Positions 36,341-45,929 of a stretch of 64,000 nucleotides of DNA are shown here, one piece after another. The position numbers and the translations under genes were made by a program. Origin of the DNA: Schistocerca nitens (taxonomy: Eukaryota; Arthropoda; Insecta; Orthoptera; Acrididae); NCBI RefSeq assembly GCF_023898315.1, contig NC_064616.1, positions 542,429,602 to 542,493,601 on the forward strand, written 5' to 3'. Under the pieces are notes generated by a model. That model was not told where the DNA came from and made no database searches. It was given only the letters and a program-made list of their open reading frames with translations. The first letter of the stretch is position 1. The number at the start of each line of letters is the position of its first letter.

Positions 36341-36798
36341 CTACGCGATTTTACACTATTCAGGTACTAAAACGTGATGCTACAACTCTCAAATACTATA
36401 ATACGGCCGAAATTTATGAATTTGAACAATTCAGGTACCAAAAACACGCAAAGAAATTAAGAATTAAACAATGTAACAAATGAGTGAGCTAGGGGTATAC
36501 GACTTTCTGCTGGCAGCTGCTTATCCATCGGCGGCAGGGAGCACACTGGCTGTGACCAACCGACACTGGCCGTTCAAAACAAAAACAGAAGACAGACGAC
36601 TACGCGAATTTACACTATTCAGGTACTAAAACGCGATGCTACAACTCTCAAATACTATAATACGCCCGAAATTTATGAATTTAAACAATGCAAGGACCAA
36701 AAACACACAAAGAAATTAAGAATTAAACTATGTAACAAATGAGTGAACTAGGAGTATACGACTTTCTGCTGGCAGCTGCTTATCCAACGGCGGCAGGG
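36341..36798 (-). repeat. 259-bp tandem units at the LINE 5' end
   Basis: CTACGCGA(T/A)TTTACACTATT at 36,341 recurs at 36,600, and about 200 bp of each unit stays alignable to GGCGGCAGGG (36,540 and 36,798). Tandem 5' units in LINEs commonly carry the internal promoter; that role is inferred here. Confidence 0.85.
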
Positions 36799-37144
36799 TC
36801 TCCCTATCTCTCTCCTTATTATCTGTAGCCATCCTCTGTAAAAACTGTAGTAGCACATTGTCATTTGCTACTTTCGGTGCGCTCACCTCGTTCGCCTGAG
36901 AAACTGTAGTTTCGCTAAGGATACCTACACTTTCACTGCGTACCTGACCTAGTCCCGGCTCGCCCGCATCGATGGGAAAAGTCCCCGTTTGTGGACAAAG
37001 CCCACCGCCAAACGGATGACCTAGCCGCTGTCTGCCCACCCATTCAGCCTCTTCTGAATGTTTGCCGATCTCGCTCATTAACCCAAGGTCGACACCTACT
37101 TCCTGCTCCACTGCTACGTTCACCGCAGATTCACTTTTCTCCAT
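36799..37144 (-). pseudogene. gag remnant, 5' portion, of the outer retrotransposon
   Basis: ATG at 37,144-37,142 in a favourable context (ACCATGG) opens MEKSESAVNVAVEQEVGVDL and runs about 115 codons to NDNVLLQFLQRMATDNKERD, where the LINE interrupts it. The 262-bp leader lies between the 5' LTR and this start. The sequence is acidic and helical, as in the N-terminal part of many gag proteins. It continues at 32,388. Confidence 0.55.
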
Positions 37145-37406
37145 GGTGACTACACTTTTCGACTGCGACCTAATTACTACGGACATTACGCAAAAAAAAA
37201 AATACACAACAATATTCCACACTTGGCCGACGTAGCAATCAATTACATAAAAAAAATAAAAGATCCTCACCAATGCAGAAAGAAATTGCAAACCAAAAAT
37301 TTCACTTGTTAGCGTTTTCACAACATACCTAAAGATCTTGACAAACCCCATAAAAGAAAACTTAACAGAAAACCCTAACAGCACCGTCAGGGCAGGGTCG
37401 AAATTA

Positions 37407-38401
37407 TGAGAGGCACCCACATGATTTTCTCATAATGAGGCGTCAAGCAGACAGGCCTGAAAGATGAGTGCTCTGCCAAACGAGTGGATTCATTCTTATT
37501 TATCGAGTAACATGAGCTCTAGTACTCACAATTAAGTTACAAATTATTCTCCTGTTTGAATATTACGCAACATAAACGGATAACGCACATCTATTAGTAA
37601 TTTACACAACTCTGACTGTTCACTACGCACTGGCAACACCAAATTTTCTTTCTTACCCAACGGCTTTGACCAACACGTGGCCATCGCCCTAATATGAATG
37701 GCGCACACATTACAGATTCTGGATATCATGACAACATACTATTTGAAAGGAAAAGGCCACCAAACATTTTCTTTTCACTATCTTTTTTATTCCAATAAAT
37801 TCTATAAACTAAACACACCATTACATTTTCTACAACAATTACACATTAGAAACTCCGCCCAGTGGGCATGGCTTTACATTGGTGATTCTATATCGTATGG
37901 TCTTGTAATTATCTAACACTACAGAGCACTTTCTGGATAGCATGGTGGATCTTTTGCTATATCTCACACTTCGACCCTCACACCCATCATCACGAAAATA
38001 TCCTCCAGACCGAGCGGTACAAAAAGGAACATGCATAACCCAATGCCTCTGAACCTATCTTGCTACTCTTCCATTCAAAACCACACATACTTAAATTACA
38101 TGAAATACACCACACTGGCAATATGGAATACAACACAAGGAATATTCACAACGTTATAATCACATCACTTTCAGCTTTCCCACTTCAATAAGTATCCATC
38201 CCAGTTTCACACGACACTGCCCCACTTCGTGACTTTTCTTTCCTACTATGAACTCTGGAGGATATATGCACGTCTTCCTGTGCAATGCAAGCCAAGTGGC
38301 GTTGCTGGATAGACGGCCGACTCACCTTGCTTCACTCTCAGAGTGTTACAGTTTGAATCAAGCGTCACACGGAAACATAACACGCAAAGTAATATTAAGA
38401 A
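37407..38401 (-). repeat. 5' LTR of the outer retrotransposon, left piece
   Basis: Matches 24,231 to about 25,228 of the other LTR. It is cut at the AAGAA target (38,397-38,401) by the Gypsy insertion. The terminal CA on the minus strand appears as TCTCA next to the gag leader. Confidence 0.85.
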
Positions 38402-38882
38402 TGTAGTGGACTGACAAGGCAGCCAGTCCACAGTGACGGTTAGCCGATAGGCACACGTACACACACGCCGACTGGCGCGAGGTCTGGAACAGGATACATG
38501 ATGAATGTGATAAAGAAAAGAACGTAGCTACTAGAACACTTAACTTTTATATCGTCCTTTGGTATACAGCATTCTTGGTGATACAAGTGAGACTCTTTAG
38601 ATTCATGAAGTAACTAATGGCGCCTTGCTAGGTCGTAGCCATGGACTTAGCTGAAGGCTATTCTGTCTCTCAGCAAATGACAGAAAGGCTTCGTCAGTGT
38701 AGTCGCCAGCAAAGTCGTCGTACAACTGGGGCGAGTGCTAGTCAGTCTCTCGAGACCTGCCTTGTGGTGGCGCTCGGTCTGCGATCCTGACAGTGGCGAC
38801 ACGCGGGTCCGACATGTACTAATGGACCGCGGCCGATTTAAGCTACCACCTAGCAAGTGTGGTGTCTGGCAGTGACACCACA
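38402..38882 (-). repeat. 3' LTR of the Mag-type Gypsy element
   Basis: TGTAGTGGACTG ... GTGACACCACA on the plus strand. It is shorter than its partner chiefly because a few bases are missing in GGCTATTCT(AACT)GTCTC. Same family as the solo LTR at 13,073. Confidence 0.95.
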
Positions 38883-38895
38883 TTCCTCCCCCGCA
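38883..38895 (-). promoter_or_regulatory. Polypurine tract
   Basis: On the minus strand GCGGGGGAGGAA lies directly against the 3' LTR. Ty3/Gypsy elements prime plus-strand DNA synthesis from such a tract. Confidence 0.8.
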
Positions 38896-39049
38896 AATCG
38901 GCGAACGGCCGTGTGATAAGGCTTCCGCCCGCCGTGGGGTGGACCCCATGTTGACGTATGCGTTGGGGTGGGGAACCTAACAACAGGCGAGGCCGTGCCA
39001 CCCGCACCCTGCCATTCGGTCCGAGGGGAGCTAGGAAACGCCTGAAAAC

Positions 39050-42000
39050 CTAGTCCAGGGTGCACGTCAACATGCGGTGTATGCGCCCGTAATGAGACAG
39101 AAGGGGCCGAAGGGTCGACCTCCATTGCGTCGGGGTATCCGACGCGCGATGACGCCATGTGGTCCGGAGCGGGCAAGAGTTCCATGGCGAGGACAGCTGG
39201 TCACGGGAAGCGGACGGCGGCGCGTGACCCAGGGAGGCGCTTGGCGGCTGCAGCGATGCGTCCACTGCGGGCGGCGCCGGCGGTGGCTGCGGTGGAGCGT
39301 CGCCATGAGGCAAAATGGAAGGCAGCGTCGGTAACACCTGGGGATGAGGCGAGCCAGTAGATGGGTCCCCTGGGCGCTGACCGGATGGCATCGTCGCTGA
39401 AAGCAGACGGGGAGCGGCAGAACCCAGGCGACGACAGAGGCGCAGCTGATTTAGATGCCGACGCACCTCACCAGAGGCCCCCAAAACCAAATACATCGCG
39501 CGGCCGAGGCAGCGAAGAATGCGCCCTGCGAGCAAACGCCGTGAACCTCGATAGTTGCGATAGAAGACAACGTCGCCAGGAGCAAAAGCAGGAGTCTGCC
39601 GCTTCACAGGAACCTGATGCGGCGGATGCAGCAAAGACATCAAGGTTCGATGAGGACGGCCATGGAGCAACTCAGCCGGCGAGCGACCATCGTGGGGCTG
39701 AGAGCGATACGAGGACAAAAAGAGCAATAACGCGTCCTCCCGAGAATGCGACTCTGTCAACTTCAACATCTGAGACTTGAAAGTCCGGACCAATCGTTCA
39801 GCGGCACCGTTTCACTGAGGCGAAAACGGCGCGGATGTCAGATGTTGAATACCATTGGCCTTGCAGAATGACTGAAATTCTGCGGACAGGAATTGTGGGC
39901 CATTGTCGGAAACAATAGTCTGCGGAAGACCTTCAATGCAAAAAATAGCAGATAACGCTTGTATGGTGGCAGATGACGTCGTGGAAGACATCCAGAAAAC
40001 AAAAGGAAAATTACTGAAAGAATCGACCACAACCAACCATCGACCATTCCAGAATGGACCGGCAAAATCTATGTGCAAGCGTTGCCAAGGGGAAGTGGCT
40101 TTCGGCCATGCAAAGAATTTCCGTGGCGGTGCGGATTGTTGTTCGGCACACGCCATGCAAGAAGAGCACATATTCGCAATCGCAGCATCGATTCCGAACC
40201 AAGTACAGTGCTGACGAGCAAGTTGTTTCGTGCGCACTATACCCCAATGGCCTTGGTGAAGGAGCCGTAAGACAGAGGACTGTAACGAACGTGGGACCAC
40301 TGCTCTGGACTGATCATTATCAGAACGCAACAACAAAACACCACGTCGTACAAAAAGTCTCTCCTTGTGAGCAAAAAATCGGCGAACCAACGGATCCTCG
40401 ATCCGCGACTTTGACAAGGGCCATTGCGTAGCAACAAAACGCAAAACAGTAGCAAGGACAGGGGCGGCAGCTGTGGCTGTAGCTACACGACGAAAATCAA
40501 TCGGAAACGATTCGACCACGTCATCGGTTTCCGAGTCAATGAACATGCAAGCAAGTTCGGAAGAATCGAATGCCTTATCCGCAGCAACAGGCAAACGGGA
40601 CAACGCATCAGCGTTTCCGTGCTTAGCAGTGGACCGATACAAGATATCGTAGCGGTACTGCGAGAGGAAAATTGACCAGCTAATGAATTTCTGCGCCGTA
40701 CGTGGAGGAACAGGCTTGTTCGGATGAAAAAGCGATGTCAAAGGTTTGTGGTCCGTGATGATGGTAAAATGACGACCATACAAGAAATCATGGAACTTAG
40801 TAACACCAAAAACGAGAGCCAAAGCTTCTTTCTCTATCTGTGAATAATTTCTTTGCGCAGGTGAGAGCAATTTGGACGCAAAGGCGATAGGGCGATCATG
40901 CGATCCATCTTTGAGCGCAAGCACAGCACCGATCCCGATATCCGATGCATCTACCATCAACAAAAGGGGTTTCTGGGGATCGAATGGCGTAAGGCAAGTA
41001 GTTGAAAGCAACGCCGATTTCAACTGGCGAAAGGCGCGTTCGCATTCCGTCGTCCAGACAAACGGAACACCTTTACGGCGTAAGCGATGAAGCGGAGCTG
41101 AAATGGAAGAGGCATTGCGCAGAGAGTGATGATAGTAGTTAAGTTTTCCAAACACACTCTGCAGCTGCTTCACATTCTGTGGCGAAGGCAGGTCCTGGGT
41201 GGCACGAAGGTGCTCTGGACTGGGGTGTATGCCTTGGGCATTGATGACATGGCCTAGATATGGTAAGTCACGAGCCAAAAACACACATTTGTCCTTCCTC
41301 AAGCGAAGACCATTGTGTCGCAATACCTGAAATAATGTGCGGAGGTTGGCTAAATGTTCGGCTTCTGTATTTCCGGAGATCACAATATCGTCCAGATAGT
41401 TTGCAGCAGTAGGGACCGACGCACAAAAAGTTTGTAAATATTGCTGAAACAATGCAGGGGCGGATGCACACCCGAATGGCAGTCGTTTGAATCGGTACAA
41501 TCCAAGATGCATGTTAAACACCAATACGCGCTGGGATTCTTCGTCCACCGGTATTTGCAAGTACACATCTGCTAGGTCCAACTTCGAAAAATACGTTCCC
41601 GGGCACAGTTTGTCAAAAAGATCTTCCGGGCGGGGCAAAGGAAAAGTAGCAGTCACAAGTTGTGGATTCACAGTTGCCTTGAAGTCCACGCAAAGTCTCA
41701 ATTTTCCAGAAGGTTTTTCCAAAATTACTAAGGGTGAGGCCCAGAGAGAAGCCCGCACACGTTCAATGACACCCTGTGATTCTAAATCGTTTAATGTTCT
41801 GGCGACCTCATCACGCAATGCGTGGGGAACATTGCGCGCTCTGAAAAATTTCGGTTGCGCGTACACTTTCCGTTCCAAATGTGCTTCATAGTTCTTAGCG
41901 CTACCAAGGCCCGGTGCAAAAATGTCTGCAAATTCTTCACATAGACTAGAAACACTGGCTGAAGGCACAGTCTGATTCACTGATAGGACCTGATTTACGA

Positions 42001-43477
42001 TTGACAAGTTAAACAACTGAAATAAATCTAAACCAAACAAGTTCACAGCAGAAGAAGAACGAAGAACGTAAAAAGACACAAGTTTTGTTTGTCCCTTGTA
42101 TGTGGCAAGAAGGCTGAACTGTCCTAACACAGAGATAAGCTGTCCTGAGTAACTTGTGAGCTGAACATTTGAGGCACGCAACGGATGTGCGCCCAGTTGT
42201 TTGTACGTGGCGTGATTGAGCAATGAAACTGCAGCTCCGGTATCGAGCTGGAACGGTATCACTTGTCCGGCAAAGTCCAAATCCACAAAAAGTTTATTGT
42301 CCTGCTGACGACAAGAGCGACTGTCTCGTGCAACGTGAACAGACACTGGTACAGAATCACGTGCGACGTGACGGGATTTGCGTCGACGTCGACGCACACT
42401 CTTTGTGGGACGAACACAGTCACTGTTAGCGAGAGGAACACTGGGCGGAGTGGCACTAACTACATGAATGTCCATGGGCGAAGGTTCCCGAGCCTGTGTG
42501 TCCTTGATTCGATTCCGGCGCGAAGCAAAGGGCCTGGAATGGTTGTGAGTGTCTGATCTGAGCTTTTTCTGGCAAACACTTTGAACATGCCCTTTCTTAT
42601 TACAGAAAAAGCAAATAGCTTGGCGTGACGGGCAATTCTCACGCGAATGTCTAGTTGCACAACGCGGGCTTGATTTCACTGCATTTGCATGCTGGCGCGG
42701 TACACGTGGCTGCGCGGACGTGCACGAGGGCAGGTTAGCATTCCGTGCAGCGGGCCGGTTAATGTGACACACGGCTGGCGAAGTTGCACATGATTCCTGA
42801 GCAAAGTCAAGTGTGTCTTGCCTATCCAATATGTCTATCACTTGTTGAAGGGAGGGATTAACTAGTTTCAAAATCTGTTCCCGTATGCGAACATCAGAAA
42901 CGTTCTGTGCTATTGCATCACGCACCATTGTATCTGAATAAGGGAGTCCACAGTCACATTCAAATGCACACTCCCTAGTAAGTCCTTGCAAAGTTGCAAC
43001 CCACTCCCTATTAGTCTGACCGGCCGTACGTTTTGTACGAAAGAACGCATACCTTTTTGCAACGACATTGACTGTTTCCTTGAAATAGGCATCTAAAGCT
43101 GACAAAATTTCTTCGTATGACAGAGTTGCTACGTCGCGTCGGGGAAACAATTTCACTATCACACGGTAGGTGGACACACCTACACACGAAAGCAAAAACG
43201 GCTGCCGCTCATTACCTTGAATTCTGTAGGCGGCGAGATGAAATCCAAATTGTCGTGACCATTCCGTCCAAGATTCAATGGCTGCATCAAAGCCACGAAA
43301 CGGGGGTGCAACTGCACGTTGTGGCTGCGGTAGCGGTGAAGCGGCGACGGCCGCATCGTTTTGCAGCGCACGTTGACCCTGGATGAGCTGTCCAAGGGCA
43401 TCCAATAAGGCCTGCGTCTGCTGATTCTGCAAGCGATAAAATTCGGACAGTACATCTGGAGAATGTGGCGAAGCCAT
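39050..43477 (-). pseudogene. Gypsy gag-pol polyprotein with one in-frame stop in integrase
   Basis: Starts at ATG 43,477 (58 nt past the primer site) and runs 1,221 codons to TGA at 39,814-39,812, then continues in the same frame to 39,050. Gag occupies about residues 1-310, with a CCHC knuckle (CFFCNKKGHVQSVC, 289-302). Protease has LDTGAAVSLL (411-420). Reverse transcriptase has LDLADVYLQI (633-642) and YLDDIVIS (694-701). RNase H has VDASDIGIGAVL, with D843, E883 and D909 as likely catalytic residues. Integrase has an HHCC zinc region (HQGHWGIVRTKQ ... CSSCMAC), HIDFAGPF and VSDNGPQF. The stop falls in the DDE core just before the catalytic glutamate (D-x35-E spacing holds across it). The part beyond ends with RRHLNQLRLC. 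No envelope gene is present. Confidence 0.93.
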
Positions 43478-43522
43478 GACACAAGCAAATTAGTGCAATA
43501 CGAACGCTAAATTCCCTTTTTA

Positions 43523-43534
43523 GACTCGTCGCCA
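43523..43534 (-). promoter_or_regulatory. Primer-binding site
   Basis: Minus-strand TGGCGACGAGTC, one base after the 5' LTR. The leading TGG pairs with tRNA CCA ends. TGGCGAC is typical of elements primed by tRNA-Arg; the assignment to a tRNA is tentative. Confidence 0.7.
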
Positions 43535-43535
43535 A

Positions 43536-44021
43536 TGTAGTGGACTGACAAGGCAGCCAGTCCACAGAGACGGGTAGCCGAAAGGGCACATGTACACACA
43601 CGCCGACTGGCGCGAAGTCTGGAACAGGATACGTGATGAATGTGATATAGAAAAGAACGTAGCTACTAGAACACTTAACTTTTATATCGTCCTTTGGTAT
43701 ACAGCATTCTTGATGATACAAGTGAGACTCTTTAGATTCATGAAGTAACTAATGGCGCCTTGCTAGGTCGTAGCCATGGACTTAGCTGAAGGCTATTCTA
43801 ACTGTCTCTCGGCAAATGAGAGAAAGGCTTCGTCAGTGTAGTCGCTAGCAAAGTCGTCGTACAACTGGGGCGAGTGCTAGTCAGTCTCTCGAGACCTGCC
43901 TTGTGGTGGCGCTCGGTCTGCGATCCTGACAGTGGCGACACGCGGGTCCGACATGTACTAATGGACCGCGGCCGATTTAAGCTACCACCTAGCCAGTGTG
44001 GTGTCTGGCGGTGACACCACA
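43536..44021 (-). repeat. 5' LTR of the Mag-type Gypsy element
   Basis: 486 bp, TGTAGTGGACTG ... GTGACACCACA on the plus strand. It carries promoter and polyadenylation functions by family. Directly followed by the right target duplication AAGAA. Confidence 0.95.
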
Positions 44022-44026
44022 AAGAA

Positions 44027-44906
44027 CATATTTGTCACACACGCGAGTCCTCAACTGATACCATGGACGAGTACTTCTCTTTATCCTTTGTCTCATACAC
44101 TGATAAAGACTCACACAGTACTCACCACGTGGAAGTACTCGTCTCTAATTTCAAGTCCTGCACACGCCATATCTTAAATATTTCCAACTTATAGTACACA
44201 CGCCAGTAATTTAGCTTAACTTTAGCACTCAGAAGTATTTCAACTTATTTCTACATGTTGTTCCATTGTGACCGTTGGTCACTTCCTAAGGTTAGTACGA
44301 TCCCCTTAATAGTACCTGCCTGTCATTTAATTCTCCAACTAAAATTTCCTGAAACGGAGAAATACTTATTCTAAACTACTCTTAAGTATTTCACATGCAT
44401 ACCATGTCTCCACTCTTTTGTCTTTACATAGCACACCTTAGACAGGTCTTACCAACACAAGATACAGCAGCAGAGTATTGAAACATGGCCGTTCTTCAGG
44501 TCATCTCGCACCTCTGTCGAGGTGGGGGAAGACCATGCTACCCATTGGTCAGCCACATTTCAGGCACTCGAAACTCAGGTAAATTACATCTCTTTGGTTC
44601 CACTACAGGTGACCAAAGGACCATCTCAAAAATGATCATATATTCAAATTCACTATCTGCGGTTAGCAGACGACCATACATTCATTCATTTCACAGATCT
44701 TACCAAATTGGATGCAGGGATTTATTTTGTGGGAGTGCACATGTGATCAATTAAATAAATAAATTGTCCTTCTTTCCTACACTGGTATCCGGCTTCTTTG
44801 TATTAAGTGAAATTGAGTTATTATTACAAAAAAATGTGTTGTTCTGGCAAGAATAACGAAGAACGTTTTGCCTATTTTCAATGTCGGGCGGTACTGTACC
44901 CTTTCA
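44027..44906 (-). repeat. 5' LTR of the outer retrotransposon, right piece
   Basis: Resumes the LTR after the Gypsy insert and matches about 25,229-26,283 minus the SINE, ending CTGTACCCTTTCA. Beyond 44,906 the similarity stops and the 4-bp target duplication ACTG begins. Confidence 0.85.
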
Positions 44907-44910
44907 ACTG

Positions 44911-45929
44911 TGTTAGAGGACGTCTATGAAAGAGAAACCTTTAGGTTAATATTTCTACTCTCCAAACTACTTTTATATATCTCACTACATTTGAGAAACA
45001 CTCACTTGTGCATCCATATTGTACAAACTGACATGCCGGGTGTGGTAAGGGCAAAGAAAGGGTTTATTTATCTCAAATGAGATGATACAGAACGGTCTCC
45101 ACTCTGTCTCTTTCCCAAGTATCCGTACAGCTTCAGAAGCACAAAAAACTTTCGTTATTAGTAGTCCATGAAGTATTAAGTTATGAAAGAAGGCAAAAGT
45201 AGTACTATTTTCATCCCACTTCTGCTCGGGAAACATTGAGACCATAACAGTTTTTTTTTCAAGTTTACCGTAAAGAATTAGGAACAAGGAAATATTTCTT
45301 CTGACAAAAAAAAAAAAGAAAGAACACCACTGAAATATTTCCAGTAGTTTTAAAAGATTAAATGGAGAAGACTAATCTTCACCCAGTTGGTCTGCATGTT
45401 AATTGTGTAAAGAACACTATACTGAAAGCAAGATTATCGTTTGGGTAATTGCGTGAGGAATGAAACATTTAATGCAAAGTTACAGTTCTGTCAAATCTTT
45501 AAAGAGCAAACTATTAAAAGTACTATAAAATTACAAATTGGGTGGTCATTTAATGAATATATTAATAACATCAAGTTTACAATTAAACTGACGTTATGAG
45601 AAACAAAACACTAATAGCAAAAATATACGATGAGTAACTGACCATTACTAATCACACTGGAAAAAACGTTAAAACAAGTATTAAAACATAGTAGACAATA
45701 TTAATACTATCAACCAAAATGGTAATCTAAGATTGTCTCTAGTGCGTCAACATATATTAATTATGCGTTAGTGGAAACTCACATAAATTCCAAAGTAGGA
45801 GCATAGGCTGAGAAGTCATAGCCCATCTTTACGAATTATAAACAGGGAGATATACTAAAGTTCAGAAAAAAACATAACACCTTCAACCACTCGAGATATG
45901 ACGTGCATTTTCACAGGACATGTACACTT
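44911..45929. other. Flank of the nested retrotransposon, no gene recognised
   Basis: AT-rich. A 100-codon open frame on the minus strand (45,287-44,985) lacks a recognisable motif or convincing splice sites. It is the pre-insertion host flank on this side. Confidence 0.4.

Larger units (their letters stand above)
32389..36798 (-). mobile_element. CR1-like LINE inserted in gag
   Basis: A 4.4-kb non-LTR retrotransposon on the minus strand: a 5' region with two 259-bp repeat units, ORF1 with an esterase-like domain, ORF2 with endonuclease and reverse transcriptase, and a 3' end TATAAATGTAGATGTAGATT made of a short repeated unit instead of poly(A). CR1/Jockey-group elements typically end in such short repeats. 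The 5' end lies inside a repeat unit. No clear target duplication is seen. Confidence 0.85.
38402..44021 (-). mobile_element. Gypsy LTR retrotransposon, Mag-type, almost complete
   Basis: 5,620 bp with LTRs of 481 and 486 bp, target duplication AAGAA (38,397-38,401 and 44,022-44,026), primer-binding site, polypurine tract and a long gag-pol frame on the minus strand. The domain order of protease, reverse transcriptase, RNase H and integrase, the single gag-pol frame and motifs such as HIDFAGPF point to the Mag lineage of Ty3/Gypsy (K02A2.6-like proteins). By eye the LTRs differ at about 3% of positions plus a 4-5-bp gap, so the insertion is fairly young. It sits in the 5' LTR of the outer element. 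Confidence 0.95.
24231..44906 (-). mobile_element. Outer LTR retrotransposon, Gypsy-like, heavily nested
   Basis: Two long direct repeats of about 1.87 kb (24,231-26,283 and 37,407-44,906, each enlarged by later insertions) begin TGAGA and end CCCTTTCA on the plus strand, giving TG...CA termini on either strand. The 4-bp target duplication ACTG flanks the whole at 24,227-24,230 and 44,907-44,910. On the minus strand gag starts 262 bp inside the right LTR, and the last 51 codons of integrase remain near 30.4-30.55 kb. Protease, reverse transcriptase and RNase H are absent, so this copy could only have moved with help. Three younger elements sit inside it. I found no TGG-type primer-binding site next to the 5' LTR. 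Confidence 0.8.

Noticed and set aside
39077..39780. Plus-strand frames of 67-139 codons antisense to gag-pol
   Set aside because: Shadows of the GC-rich minus-strand coding region.
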